NCBI RefSeq assembly: GCF_000515415.1
Contig: NZ_KI911783.1
Coordinates: forward strand, 1,032,501 to 1,096,500
DNA length: 64,000 nucleotides
Direction of reading: 5' to 3'
DNA from: Bradyrhizobium sp. WSM1417
GTDB lineage: Bacteria > Pseudomonadota > Alphaproteobacteria > Rhizobiales > Xanthobacteraceae
Below the pieces are notes generated by a model. It searched no databases. It saw nothing but the letters and a program-made list of their open reading frames with translations, and was not told the origin of the DNA. Of this stretch, positions 7,222 through 16,634 are shown piece after piece. Within the stretch, counting starts at the first letter, position 1; the number at the start of each line of letters is the position of its first letter. Made by a program: the position numbers and the translations under genes.

Positions 7222-8571
7222 TCAGGACAGACGCCGGATCGTCCGCTTGCGCCACACCAGAAGGTAATAGCCCATCTGCAACAGGAACATGGCGCAGAAT
7301 ACGATCGGATAGGCAGCCCACACACCCTCAAGGCCGATCGTGCGGCTCAGGATCACCGCGGACGGCAGCTCGATTGCTCCGATGGCGAAGATCGCGAGCA
7401 GCATTGGCGTCAGTGCCACGCCGGCAGCGCGCATCGCACCGGAAAACACCGTCGCCAGGCCGAACGGCACCGAGCTCCACAGCGCGATGTTGAGCAAGCG
7501 CTTCGCCAGATCGAGCACGGTGTCGTCAGTGATGAAGATGCCGAGCACGGCCCGAGGCGTGAGATAGATCAGTGCCACCAGCCCGCCCGTCAGGACGATG
7601 TTGAACGCAAGTCCGGTGCGTACGATGCCGTCGAGCCCCGCTCTGTCGCCGCGGCCGACCGCCTGGGCGCCGAGGATCGAGACCGCGATTGAAATCGACA
7701 TCGCCGTGAACTGCGTGTAGCCCATTACCTGGTTGACCGCGCCATAAGCCGCGGTTGCGTTCGAGCCGAAGCCGTTGACGAGGCCGAGCAGCACCAGCTC
7801 GGCGATCGCCATCACCACCATGCCGATCGCGCTCGGCAGTCCAATGCCGAGGATCTGTCCCAGCACCACACGATTGAGCCGCAGATGGCGCAGCAGTGCA
7901 GCGTCCGGTGCCAGCGCATGGTTTCTTCGCAGCAGATAGGCCGCCAGCGCGATCAGCGTCAGAGCGTTGGCGATCGCCGCGGCCCAGGCCGGGCTGGTGA
8001 TGCCGGCCGCCGGCAATCCGAACGACCCCCGGATCAGCACCGGCGTCAGGATCAAGCCGATCGCGGTCGACAAGGCCAGCGCCAGCAGCGGCGTCAGCGC
8101 ATCGCCGACGCCGCGGATCATCGCCGTCATCAGCAGGAAGACGAAGCCGAGCGGCATGGTGAGCAGCATGATGCGGGCATAGGCGCTGGCCTGGTCGAGA
8201 ATGTCCGGGGGCGTGGCGAGCATCGTCATCAATTGGCGGCTGAAGATGCCGCCGATCAGTGCAATTGCAATCGAGAGCATCAGGCCGATCGCGAGCGTCG
8301 TGCCGACGATGAGCTTGATCCGGCCCTGCTCGCCCGCACCATAGGCCTGGCCGATCAGCACCGTGGCGCCGGTGCTCAGGCCCATGACGAAGGCGAACAG
8401 GAAGAACATCACCGGAAAGAACACCGAGACCGATGCGAGCGCGTCGATCCCGATCATCTGGCCGAGATAGACGTTGCTGACGGTGCCGAACAGCGATTGC
8501 AGCGCGTTGCTCAGCATCAGCGGTGCGAGGAAGCGCAGAAAAGTCTTCCAGAGCGGCTTGGCGGCGGACAT
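7222..8571 (-). CDS. MATE-family multidrug/cation antiporter
   Basis: 449 residues, twelve hydrophobic segments in two similar halves. The first half carries LAPLMLSNALQSLFGTVSNVYLG and GLSTGATVLIGQAYG (given here as separate short stretches), the second GYTQFTAMSISIAVSILGAQAVGRGD, matching the duplicated MATE pattern of a conserved Q-x-x-G after each first helix pair. Members export drugs and cationic metabolites in exchange for sodium or protons. I prefer ATG 8571 (AAAGG 7 bases upstream) over the in-frame ATG at 8586. The nearest upstream neighbour is the DUF2239 gene in the same orientation; no dedicated regulator is adjacent. Confidence 0.88.
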   Translation of the reverse strand: MSAAKPLWKTFLRFLAPLMLSNALQSLFGTVSNVYLGQMIGIDALASVSVFFPVMFFLFAFVMGLSTGATVLIGQAYGAGEQGRIKLIVGTTLAIGLMLSIAIALIGGIFSRQLMTMLATPPDILDQASAYARIMLLTMPLGFVFLLMTAMIRGVGDALTPLLALALSTAIGLILTPVLIRGSFGLPAAGITSPAWAAAIANALTLIALAAYLLRRNHALAPDAALLRHLRLNRVVLGQILGIGLPSAIGMVVMAIAELVLLGLVNGFGSNATAAYGAVNQVMGYTQFTAMSISIAVSILGAQAVGRGDRAGLDGIVRTGLAFNIVLTGGLVALIYLTPRAVLGIFITDDTVLDLAKRLLNIALWSSVPFGLATVFSGAMRAAGVALTPMLLAIFAIGAIELPSAVILSRTIGLEGVWAAYPIVFCAMFLLQMGYYLLVWRKRTIRRLS

Positions 8572-8659
8572 GGATTGGCCTTTCATCAGGCGTGCGAAAG
8601 CGTTGCCACGCGAAGTGCGCGTGGCCTGGCCGTCGATGGGGTTGGGAGAAGGCGCGCGC

Positions 8660-9256
8660 CTAAGCGCGATCGCTGTAGGCGAGCTTGACGATGTGGTCGC
8701 GGATGTCGGCGGGCCAATCTACGATCAGTCCGATGAATCGCCGCCGGTCATCCGCAAACAACGCGCGCGATGCTTCCTCGAACTGCGGCAGATCGCCGGC
8801 CATGGTCGACATGAAGTGATAAGCCGCATCGCGCGCCTGCCGCTCGCGGTCCTTGTCGCCACTGGCGCGCCGCGCCTCTTCGACAAGTTTCCGCAGCGCA
8901 ACCGAGGCGCCGCCGGCTTGCGCGCTGAGCCACTCCCAGTGCCGTGGCAGCAGCGTCACCTCGCGCGCGACCACGCCGAGCTTCGGCCGGCCGCGGCCGC
9001 GCGGTTCGCTCGGCGACGGGGTCTCCTCAACCGGGGGCGGCACAAGCTTCGCCAGCCGCGCCAGCACCTCGCGGTCTCCGCCGCGCAGATCGAAGTCGAT
9101 CGTTCGGCCCGTGGCATCCTCGAAGATGATGATGGGCTCGTCCGGCCGCTCCGCCATCCGCTTGATGACCAGCGCGACCTCTCCGGCAGGCCCAGAGACC
9201 AGACGGCGATGCCCTTGGAAAGCGGTGAAAGTCTTCTGCATTGGAATCATTGCCAT
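8660..9256 (-). CDS. DUF2239 family protein
   Basis: About 198 residues. Begins QKTFTAFQGHRRLVSGP, has IIIFEDATGRTIDFDLRG, then a proline-rich basic linker (PRGRGRPKLGVVAREVTLLPRHWEWL) whose second part is the DUF2239 core, and ends with a helical region (AYHFMSTMAGD, FIGLIVDWPADIRDHI). The function of the family is unknown; the GRGRPKLG stretch is AT-hook-like, so nucleic-acid contact is possible. Start uncertain among ATGs at 9256, 9250 and 9241; no clear ribosome binding site. Divergent from the GST gene, with a palindromic operator candidate between them, so the two may be co-regulated. Confidence 0.75.
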   Translation of the reverse strand: MAMIPMQKTFTAFQGHRRLVSGPAGEVALVIKRMAERPDEPIIIFEDATGRTIDFDLRGGDREVLARLAKLVPPPVEETPSPSEPRGRGRPKLGVVAREVTLLPRHWEWLSAQAGGASVALRKLVEEARRASGDKDRERQARDAAYHFMSTMAGDLPQFEEASRALFADDRRRFIGLIVDWPADIRDHIVKLAYSDRA

Positions 9257-9280
9257 ATTGGTCACGGTGGCGACTTTAAT

Positions 9281-9315
9281 ATCCGGGTGAATTACCGAGG
9301 TCAATATACCCGGAT
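9281..9315. promoter_or_regulatory. Palindromic operator candidate between the DUF2239 and GST genes
   Basis: ATCCGGGT (9281-9288) and ACCCGGAT (9308-9315) form a perfect 8-bp inverted repeat, with a degenerate third half-site ATTACCGAGG (9291-9300) between. The region is AT-rich around the arms, as a promoter would be, and sits between divergent genes. A regulator of the MarR, TetR or HxlR kind would fit; none is encoded next to it. Confidence 0.5.
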
Positions 9316-9406
9316 GAAAATATCTGACCGGATGGCTCGACATTGTGTTCCCAGGCTGGCACGAACGCGCGGCCGATCGACCATGCCTAGCCCCGGGGAC
9401 CACGCG

Positions 9407-10072
9407 ATGCTGACCGTTCATCACCTCAACAATTCCCGCTCGCAGCGCGTGCTGTGGCTGCTCGAGGAGTTGGGCGTGCCCTACGAGATCGTGCGCTACG
9501 AGCGCCAGCCTGACATGCGCGCGCCGAAGGAGCTCCGCGCCATCCATCCGCTCGGCAAGTCGCCCGTCATCACCGACAACGGCACCACCATCGCCGAGTC
9601 AGGCGCGATCATCGAATATCTCATCGCCACCTACGGCAACGGCCGGCTGGTCCCGCCGCCGAACACGCCGGAGCGGCTGCGCTTCACCTATTGGTTGCAC
9701 TATGCGGAGGGCTCGGCGATGCAGCCGCTGCTGCTCAAGCTGCTGTTCACGCTGATGCCGAAGCGCGCGCCGGCGTTGCTCCGCCCGCTGGTGCGCAAGG
9801 TTTCGAACCAGGCGCTCACTGCGCTGGTCAATCCGCAGCTCAAGCAGCACATGGATTATTGGGAAGGTGAGCTCGGCAAGAGCGAGTGGTTCGCCGGCAA
9901 CGAGTTCACCGCCGCCGACATCCAGATGAGCTTTCCGCTCGAGGCAGCCCAGGCGCGCGGCGGGCTCGAGCTTGGCCACCCCAAGGCGATGGCGTTCCTG
10001 GAGCGCATTCACGCGCGGCCGGCTTACAACCGCGCCCTCGAAAAGGGCGGGCCGTATCAGGTCGGACGATAG
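9407..10072 (+). CDS. Glutathione S-transferase family protein
   Basis: 221 residues. The thioredoxin-like N-domain shows HHLNNSRSQRVLWLLEEL, HPLGKSPVITDNG (cis-proline SPV) and the glutathione-contact motif IAESGAIIEYL; the helical C-domain ends EFTAADIQMSFPLEAA with the N-capping motif of GSTs and HARPAYNRALEKG. Serine in NNSRSQ probably activates glutathione. Start at ATG 9407 follows GGGGAC; an ATG at 9383 is possible. Likely roles are conjugation or reduction of electrophiles in the cytoplasm. The DUF2239 gene is transcribed divergently from the shared 150-bp region. Confidence 0.88.
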   Translation: MLTVHHLNNSRSQRVLWLLEELGVPYEIVRYERQPDMRAPKELRAIHPLGKSPVITDNGTTIAESGAIIEYLIATYGNGRLVPPPNTPERLRFTYWLHYAEGSAMQPLLLKLLFTLMPKRAPALLRPLVRKVSNQALTALVNPQLKQHMDYWEGELGKSEWFAGNEFTAADIQMSFPLEAAQARGGLELGHPKAMAFLERIHARPAYNRALEKGGPYQVGR

Positions 10073-10082
10073 CTAGCCTGCA

Positions 10083-11378
10083 TCAGTCCGCGTGCAGCAC
10101 GCGCCCGCGCGTCTCCGGCAGCGCGAAGGCGGCGATGAAGAACAGCGCATAGGCCACCACCGCGAAGATCGCGATCGCATTCGCAAGCGACGTCGTCGCC
10201 GACAGCGCTCCGACCAGGAACGGAAACAGCGCGCCGATGCCGCGGCCGAAATTGTAGCAGAATCCCTGGCCCGAGCCGCGCAGTCGCGTTGGATAAAGCT
10301 CGGTCAGGAACGCGCCGACGCCGGAGAAATAGCCCGAGGCGAAAAAGCCGAGCGGGAAGCCGAGCACCCACAGGATTTCGTTGGTGAGCGGCAGCTGGGT
10401 GTAGAGCAGCACAACCGCCATCGCGCCGATCGAGAAGATCAGGAACAGATTGCGCCGTCCGATCCGGTCGGCGAGCCAGGCGCCGGTGAGATAGCCGATG
10501 AACGAGCCGATGATCAGGGTCGAGAGATAGCCGGTCGAGCCGACGATCGACAGATGCCGCTCCTTCGTCAAAAACTGCGGCACCCAGAAGGTGACGGCGT
10601 AGTAGCCGCCCTGGCAGCCCGTCGCCATCAGCGACGCCAGGATCGTAGTCTTCAGAATCGGACCGGAAAAGATTTCCCAGAGCGCCGGGCGATTGCCGCT
10701 CGCGGCGTGCTTGGCACGGGCCTCAGCCGCGATCTCCGGCTCGGTCACGGAGCGGCGAATGTAGAACACCAGCAGCGCCGGCAGCGCGCCGACCACGAAC
10801 ATCCAGCGCCATGCCGTCTCTGGCGGCAAAGCCGAGAACAGGATCGCCTGCGACAGCACTGCGAGGCCCCAGCCGACGGCCCAGCCCGACTGCACCGAGC
10901 CGACCGCACGCCCGCGATATTGCGGCCGGATCGCTTCACCCATCAGCACGGCGCCCGCCGCCCACTCTCCGCCGAAGCCGAGGCCCAGCACCGCGCGTGC
11001 GATCAGGAGCTGTTCGAAATTCTGCACGACCGCGCAGACCAGCGAGAAGAACGAGAACCAGATGATGGTGATCTGGAGCGTTCTGACCCGGCCGATATGG
11101 TCGGAGAGATAGCCGCCGAGCCAGCCGCCGATGGCGGAGGCCAGCAGCGTCACGGTGCCGGCGAGCCCGGCCGATCCCGCATCGACCTTCCACAACGCGA
11201 TGATGGTGCCGATCACCAGCGGATAGATCATGAAGTCCATACCGTCGAGTGCCCAACCTGCGGCGCAGGCCCAGAACGTCCGCCGCTCCGGCGCGTTCAT
11301 GTCGCGATAGAAGGCAAGAAGGCTGGTGTCCTCGATCTCGGCGCGTTCGATGCGCTGGTTCGGATCAACTGTGGTCAT
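10083..11378 (-). CDS. Major facilitator superfamily permease (sugar/organic acid:proton symporter type)
   Basis: 431 residues with twelve membrane helices. GWALDGMDFMIYPLVIG and GWLGGYLSDHIGRVRTLQ hold the MFS loop 2-3 motif (G-x-x-x-D-x-x-G-R), repeated in the second half as GAWLADRIGRRNLF. GGEWAAGAVLMGEAI resembles the helix 4 region of the sialate/aromatic-acid symporter groups. ATG 11378 has GGGAAA 6 bases upstream; longer in-frame starts lead into non-coding sequence. The gene reads in the same direction as gamma-glutamyltransferase, 112 bp behind it, so it could take up products of that enzyme, but the substrate is not evident. Confidence 0.85.
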   Translation of the reverse strand: MTTVDPNQRIERAEIEDTSLLAFYRDMNAPERRTFWACAAGWALDGMDFMIYPLVIGTIIALWKVDAGSAGLAGTVTLLASAIGGWLGGYLSDHIGRVRTLQITIIWFSFFSLVCAVVQNFEQLLIARAVLGLGFGGEWAAGAVLMGEAIRPQYRGRAVGSVQSGWAVGWGLAVLSQAILFSALPPETAWRWMFVVGALPALLVFYIRRSVTEPEIAAEARAKHAASGNRPALWEIFSGPILKTTILASLMATGCQGGYYAVTFWVPQFLTKERHLSIVGSTGYLSTLIIGSFIGYLTGAWLADRIGRRNLFLIFSIGAMAVVLLYTQLPLTNEILWVLGFPLGFFASGYFSGVGAFLTELYPTRLRGSGQGFCYNFGRGIGALFPFLVGALSATTSLANAIAIFAVVAYALFFIAAFALPETRGRVLHAD

Positions 11379-11490
11379 GTGCGTTTCCCGACCGTGTTTT
11401 CTTTGGCAGTTTCTTCTGGCCTCGCGGTGGTAGCACGCGCGGCGGCGCGTGCAAGCGGGCCGCCGGACTTCGCGCCATGCAAGGACAGAG

Positions 11491-13245
11491 TTACTGCCCC
11501 GCTGCTTCCGCACCCCGGCTACGCGGATCGGGCGCGCCGAGCGGCCCGTTGGCGGTCACCGCGATCGAATTGGCGGAGGTCTGTCCCATCGGCGCGACGA
11601 TGAGATGATCCATCGCCTTCAGCTCGAGCAGCACATCATCCGGGAAGCCGCTCTCGACCCGGACCTCGTCGGGCAACCATTGGTGATGCAGCCGCGGCGC
11701 GGCCACGGCAGCCGCGACGTCCATTTTGTAATCGAGGACGTTGACGATCACCTGGAGCACGGTCGAGATGATGCGGCTGCCGCCGGGCGAGCCCGTCACC
11801 AGCACCGGCTTGCCGTCCTTCAGGACGATGGTCGGCGACATCGAGGACAGCGGCCGCTTGCCCGGCCCGGGCAAATTGGCCTCGAAGCCGACGAGGCCAT
11901 AGGCATTGGAAGCGCCGACCGCCGCTGTGAAATCGTCGAGCTCGTTGTTGAGCAGCACGCCGGTGCCGTCGGCGACGAGGCCGACGCCGTAGCTGAAGTT
12001 CAGCGTATAGGTGTTGCTGACGGCGTTGCCGCTGCCGTCGACGACGGAAAAATGCGTGGTATTGCTGCCCTCATGCGGTGAGGTCGCGGTGGAAACGAGC
12101 TGTTTCGACGGCGTGGCGCGATCGGCGGAGATGGTTGCCCGCAGCTTCGCGGCATAGTCTTTGGCGGTGAGTGTCGCAATCGGTGCGTTGACGAAGGCGG
12201 GATCGCCGAGATAGCGCGCCCGGTCCGCATAAGCGCGCTTCATGGCCTCGATCAGCAGATGCAGCGAGGCCGGCGATCCCTGCTTCAGATCGGCGAGCTG
12301 AAAACCTTCGAGAATATTGAGCGTCTCCACCAGCACCACGCCGCCCGACGACGGCAACGGCATCGACACGATGTCATAGCCGCGATAGGTGCCGCGAACC
12401 GGCGCGCGGATGACCGCCCGATAGGATTTCAAATCGGCCGGCGTCATGATGCCGCCCGCGTCAGCCACGGCTTTGGCGAGCTTCTCTGCGACCGGCCCCT
12501 CGTAAAAACCGCGCGCGCCCTGTGCGGCGACAGCCGACAGCGTTTCGGCGAGGTCGCTCTGCACCAGCCTGTCGCCTTCGCCGAGCGGCGTGCCATCGGG
12601 CCGCGAGAAGATCCTGGCCGAGGAAGGCCAGCGCACCAGCCGCTTGTGCCAACCCGGCAGCGTGTCGGCAATGTCGTCGTCGACGAGGAAGCCATCGCGG
12701 GCGAGCGCGATCGCGGGCTCGAGCAGTTGCGCCAGCGTGAACCGGCCCGAGCCATATTTTTCCAGGGCCAGCGCAAGACCCGCGACGGTGCCGGGCACGC
12801 CGACGCCGAGCGCGGAATCCCGCGACTTCGCCGCGTCGGGCTTGCCGTCGGCGCCGAGGAAAATCTGCGGCGTGGTCGCAGCCGGCGCGGTCTCGCGATA
12901 GTCGATCGTGATGTCTTCGTTGCGCTCAGTGGAATGAATCACCATGAAGCCGCCGCCACCGATATTGCCGGCACGCGGATAGGTCACGGCCATCGCAAAG
13001 CCGGTCGCGACCGCGGCGTCGACGGCATTGCCGCCGCGCCGCAGGATGTCGGCGCCGACCTGCGCGGAGATTTTCTCCTGCGCCACGACCATACCGTGCT
13101 CGGCGGGAACGGCATGCACCGTGTCGAGCGCGGGCGGCACATAGGCCCGCCGCGCATCCTGCGCGGTCGCGGCCGGAAGTCCGAACGCCAGAGTGGCAAG
13201 GAAGGCGAAAAATGTCCGCCGTGTCGAGAAAGACGACATCATCAA
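11491..13245 (-). CDS. ggt: Gamma-glutamyltransferase / glutathione hydrolase
   Basis: 584 residues, the usual length for a bacterial periplasmic GGT precursor. Signal peptide at 1-29 (RRTFFAFLATLAFGLPAATAQ). The self-cleavage site and nucleophile are Thr396 in SNTTHFSVVDGSGN; LPSSGGVVL, the glutamyl-binding ETAPAATT segment and GSPGGSRIISTV also match. The enzyme hydrolyses glutathione and other gamma-glutamyl compounds in the periplasm, releasing glutamate and Cys-Gly. An MFS permease gene follows on the same strand. It is divergent from the UMF1-type MFS gene, the starts being 97 bp apart. All catalytic residues I can check are present. Confidence 0.93.
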   Translation of the reverse strand: MMMSSFSTRRTFFAFLATLAFGLPAATAQDARRAYVPPALDTVHAVPAEHGMVVAQEKISAQVGADILRRGGNAVDAAVATGFAMAVTYPRAGNIGGGGFMVIHSTERNEDITIDYRETAPAATTPQIFLGADGKPDAAKSRDSALGVGVPGTVAGLALALEKYGSGRFTLAQLLEPAIALARDGFLVDDDIADTLPGWHKRLVRWPSSARIFSRPDGTPLGEGDRLVQSDLAETLSAVAAQGARGFYEGPVAEKLAKAVADAGGIMTPADLKSYRAVIRAPVRGTYRGYDIVSMPLPSSGGVVLVETLNILEGFQLADLKQGSPASLHLLIEAMKRAYADRARYLGDPAFVNAPIATLTAKDYAAKLRATISADRATPSKQLVSTATSPHEGSNTTHFSVVDGSGNAVSNTYTLNFSYGVGLVADGTGVLLNNELDDFTAAVGASNAYGLVGFEANLPGPGKRPLSSMSPTIVLKDGKPVLVTGSPGGSRIISTVLQVIVNVLDYKMDVAAAVAAPRLHHQWLPDEVRVESGFPDDVLLELKAMDHLIVAPMGQTSANSIAVTANGPLGAPDPRSRGAEAAGQ

Positions 13246-13341
13246 ACTTCCGCAATGGCCATGGGCAGTTCACATGCAGCGCTGCAATGCTATACGGTTT
13301 GCCCCGACAGAGGCAAAACTGTTCGTGATGAGGATTATGTA

Positions 13342-14730
13342 GTGACGACGATCGCCCCGGATGCGCGCATCGCCGGCGCGCAGCGGACCTATCCGCCGCG
13401 CAGCGCCGTCGTCAGCTGGATCTTCTTCGATTGGGCCGCGCAGCCTTATTTCACGCTGATCACGACCTTCGTGTTCGCGCCCTATTTCGCCACCGGCATT
13501 GCGCCGAATCCCGCCACCGGGCAATCGCTATGGGGCTTTGCGATGGCTGCCGCGGGCCTCGCGATCGCGCTGATGTCGCCGGTGTTGGGGGCTATCGCCG
13601 ATGCTTCGGGCCGCAGGAAGCCATGGATCGCCGGATTCGGCGCAGTGCTGGTGCTGGCATCCTGCACGCTGTGGATCGGCAAGCCCGGCGACCCTTCGAT
13701 CATTCCGCCGCTGCTCATCGCGGTCGCGCTCGCCAGCGTCGGCGCGGAATTCGCCACGCTGTTCAACAATGCGATGATGCCGACATTGGTGCCGCCGGAG
13801 CGTATCGGGCGGCTTTCCGGCACCGGCTGGGCGACGGGTTATGTCGGCGGCATCGTCAGCCTGATCATCGTGCTCGGCCTGCTCGCAGCCAATCCCGAGA
13901 CCGGCCGCACGTTGCTCGGTCTCACGCCTCTGTTCGGGCTCGACCCCATCAGCCATCAGGGCGACCGGGCCGCCGGACCGTTGACCGGGCTTTGGTTCAT
14001 CATTTTCGTGACGCCGATGTTCCTGTTCACGCCGGACTATCCGGCGAAGCGTCCGGTGCGCGAGGCGCTGCGCGAAGGCTTGTCTGAGCTGAAGCAATCG
14101 ATCAAGGGTCTGCCGCACCAGAAATCGCTTGCGGCATTTCTGCTCGCCAACATGATCTACACCGACGGTCTGGTGTCGCTGTTTGCCTTCGGCGGCATTT
14201 ATGCGGCGGGCACGTTCGGCTGGCACACGATCCAGAACGGCACCTTTGGCATCATGCTCGCGATCGCCGGCGCGTTCGGCGCGTGGTTTGGCGGCAAGCT
14301 GGACGATCGCTTCGGGCCGAAGCGCGTGATCGCGGGCAGCATGCTGATCCTGCTGCTGGCGCTGGCGGCGATCCTGCTGGTCGACAAGGATTCGATCTTC
14401 TTCATCAAGGTCGCGCCGCCCGCGCCCGGCGGTGCATTGTTCGCCGCTGCGTCAGAGCGCGCATATCTGGTGCTTGGCTGCCTGATCGGTGCAGCCGGTG
14501 GTCCGCTGCAAGCCGCCTCTCGCACGCTCCTGATCCGTCTCGCACCGAAGGACCGCATCGCGCAGTATTTCGGTCTGTTCGCACTGACGGGGAAAGTGAC
14601 ATCCTTCATCGGCCCGCTCCTGATCGGCGTGATCACCGCGGTGACGGCGAGCCAGAAAGCCGGCATGGCCGTGCTGGTGGTGTTCTTCGTCGCGGGGCTG
14701 GCGCTGTTGATGCGGGTGCGGGAAAATTAG
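13342..14730 (+). CDS. UMF1-type major facilitator transporter
   Basis: 462 residues, about 12 helices. WIFFDWAAQPYFTLITTFVF at the N-terminus is characteristic of the UMF1/Atg22-like branch of the MFS; GAIADASGRRKPWI is the loop 2-3 motif. GTG at 13342 is chosen as start: GAGG (13330-13333) is 8 bases upstream, whereas the only nearby ATG (13337) is followed at once by a stop. The open frame extends far upstream antisense to ggt but there it lacks protein-like sequence. UMF1 transporters are poorly characterised; the substrate is unknown. Confidence 0.83.
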   Translation: MTTIAPDARIAGAQRTYPPRSAVVSWIFFDWAAQPYFTLITTFVFAPYFATGIAPNPATGQSLWGFAMAAAGLAIALMSPVLGAIADASGRRKPWIAGFGAVLVLASCTLWIGKPGDPSIIPPLLIAVALASVGAEFATLFNNAMMPTLVPPERIGRLSGTGWATGYVGGIVSLIIVLGLLAANPETGRTLLGLTPLFGLDPISHQGDRAAGPLTGLWFIIFVTPMFLFTPDYPAKRPVREALREGLSELKQSIKGLPHQKSLAAFLLANMIYTDGLVSLFAFGGIYAAGTFGWHTIQNGTFGIMLAIAGAFGAWFGGKLDDRFGPKRVIAGSMLILLLALAAILLVDKDSIFFIKVAPPAPGGALFAAASERAYLVLGCLIGAAGGPLQAASRTLLIRLAPKDRIAQYFGLFALTGKVTSFIGPLLIGVITAVTASQKAGMAVLVVFFVAGLALLMRVREN

Positions 14731-14731
14731 T

Positions 14732-14848
14732 GTCGTCCCGGCGAAGGCCGGGACCCATACTGCGTGATTTCTCGTTGCCGCGACGCGGCGAGTACCGCAC
14801 ACCAAACTACTTCCTGGGGCTATGGGTCCCGGCCTTCGCCGGGACGAC
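14732..14848. repeat. Dispersed inverted-repeat element, family A copy 2
   Basis: A perfect 28-bp inverted repeat (14732-14759 and 14821-14848), each arm a hairpin (GTCCCGGCGAAGGCCGGGAC), around 61 bp. Same consensus as the copy at 6364-6483, with CG pairs replacing AT pairs in a compensatory way. It sits between convergent genes and may also act as a two-way terminator. Confidence 0.88.
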
Positions 14849-14875
14849 CTGTTGAGAGTTTGGTACACGACAGAT

Positions 14876-16468
14876 CTAGTGCCTGAAGTGCCGCGTGCCC
14901 GTGAACACCATGGCGATGCCATGCTCGTCGGCAGCCTTGATGACCTCATCGTCGCGCATGGAGCCGCCGGGCTGCACCACGGCGGTTGCGCCGGCCTCGA
15001 TGCAGGCGAGCATGCCGTCGGCGAACGGGAAGAACGCATCCGACGCCACGACCGAGCCCTTGGTGAGCGGTTCGGCGAGCTTCAGCTCGGCCGCCGCATC
15101 CTGGGCCTTGCGTGCCGCGATCCGCGCTGAATCGACCCGGCTCATCTGGCCGGCGCCGATGCCGACGGTGGCGAGATCCTTGGCGTAGATGATGGTGTTG
15201 GACTTGACGTGTTTTGCGACACGGAAAGCAAACTTCAGATCGCGCATCTCGGCATCAGTGGGCGCGCGCTTCGTGACAACCCTGAAGCTCATGTCGTCGA
15301 CCACGGCGTTGTCGCGGCTCTGCACCAGGAGACCGCCCGCCACCGTCTTGGCGGTGAGGCCGGGCGCGCGCGGATCGGGCAGGCTGCCGGCGAGCAGAAG
15401 CCGAAGGTTCTTGCGCGCGCCGATGATGGCGACCGCCTCTTCGCTTGCGTCGGGTGCGATGATCACCTCGGTAAAGATTTTCGTGATCTCGCGCGCGGTG
15501 TCGGCATCGAGTGCCCGGTTCATCGCGATGATGCCGCCGAAGGCCGAGGTGGAATCGCAGGCCAGCGCCTTGCGGTAGGCGCTGACGAGGTCGGAGCCCT
15601 CCGCGACGCCGCAGGGATTGGCATGCTTGACGATGACGCAGGCCGCGGTGCGCTTGGCGTCGAACTCGCCGATGCATTCATAGGCCGCATCGGTGTCGTT
15701 GATGTTGTTGTAGGAGAGCTCCTTGCCCTGGAGCTGCCGCGCGGTCGAGACGCCCGGCCGCTTGTCGGGGGTCGCATAGAACGCCGCGGTCTGGTGCGGA
15801 TTCTCGCCATAACGCAGCGACTGGATCAGCCGGCCGCCGAACGCGCGGAAATCGGGCGCGCCGATCTCGAGCTGGCGGTTGAACCAGTTCGAGATCGCGG
15901 CGTCATAGGCGGCAGTGCGCGCGTAAGCCTTGGCGGCAAGGCGCCGGCGCAACTTCAGCGTGGTCGCACCTTTGTTGGCGGCGAGCTCGTCGAGCACGGC
16001 CTGATAGTCCTGCGCCTCGACCACGACGGCGACGTCGTCATGGTTCTTCGCGGCGGCGCGGATCATTGCGGGGCCGCCGATATCGATGTTCTCGATGCAA
16101 TCCTCGAAGCCCGCGCCTTTGTCGACGGTCGCCTCGAACGGATAGAGATTGACGACGAGCAGATCGATCGGCGCGATGCCATGCGCCGTCATCGCGTCCG
16201 CATGGTCCTTGTTGTCGCGGATCGCGAGCAGGCCGCCATGCACCTTCGGATGCAGCGTCTTGACGCGGCCATCCATCATTTCCGGGAAGCCGGTCAGTTC
16301 GGAGACGTCCTTCACCTCGAAGCCGGCCGCGGCGATCGCCTTCGCGGTGCCGCCGGTCGAGACCAGCTCGACATCGTGCGCGGCAAGCGCCTTCGCGAAG
16401 TCGATCAGGCCGGTCTTGTCGGAAACGGAGAGAAGTGCGCGGGTGACGCGGCGGGGATGGTCAGTCAT
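14876..16468 (-). CDS. purH: Bifunctional AICAR transformylase / IMP cyclohydrolase
   Basis: 530 residues, full length. The N-terminal IMP cyclohydrolase (MGS-like) domain shows [21 protein letters not shown] and [15 protein letters not shown]; the transformylase domain has [11 protein letters not shown], the catalytic KHANPCG, and [17 protein letters not shown] near the end. It performs the last two steps of purine synthesis, AICAR to FAICAR to IMP, in the cytoplasm. ATG 16468 matches the family start; the upstream in-frame extension is not conserved in type. Its upstream neighbours on the same strand are the heparinase-family gene and rsmB, a gene group known from alphaproteobacteria. Confidence 0.97.
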   Translation of the reverse strand: MTDHPRRVTRALLSVSDKTGLIDFAKALAAHDVELVSTGGTAKAIAAAGFEVKDVSELTGFPEMMDGRVKTLHPKVHGGLLAIRDNKDHADAMTAHGIAPIDLLVVNLYPFEATVDKGAGFEDCIENIDIGGPAMIRAAAKNHDDVAVVVEAQDYQAVLDELAANKGATTLKLRRRLAAKAYARTAAYDAAISNWFNRQLEIGAPDFRAFGGRLIQSLRYGENPHQTAAFYATPDKRPGVSTARQLQGKELSYNNINDTDAAYECIGEFDAKRTAACVIVKHANPCGVAEGSDLVSAYRKALACDSTSAFGGIIAMNRALDADTAREITKIFTEVIIAPDASEEAVAIIGARKNLRLLLAGSLPDPRAPGLTAKTVAGGLLVQSRDNAVVDDMSFRVVTKRAPTDAEMRDLKFAFRVAKHVKSNTIIYAKDLATVGIGAGQMSRVDSARIAARKAQDAAAELKLAEPLTKGSVVASDAFFPFADGMLACIEAGATAVVQPGGSMRDDEVIKAADEHGIAMVFTGTRHFRH

Positions 16469-16634
16469 GAGCAAGATCCTCTGTCTGAAGGAGTGTCTAT
16501 GCCCAGGCGCGCGGCTTCTCAGTCTCGCGCTTCCCGATGGTGCTCCATCCAAGGTCGCCAGTCGCGCGAGCGAGGGCTCGATAGCAGTTTTTGGTCGCTT
16601 TCACAACGATCAGATGGGGCCGAATCGCATGCGT

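Noticed and set aside
8660..9547. Longer DUF2239 gene starting at 9547
   Set aside because: The extra 97 codons are antisense to the GST gene and include the operator region; the DUF2239 domain starts near 9256-9241.
10092..11603. 503-codon plus-strand frame opposite the MFS permease
   Set aside because: Antisense to a clear 12-helix transporter; the product is Arg/Asp/Glu/Gln-rich and low in hydrophobics with no domain.
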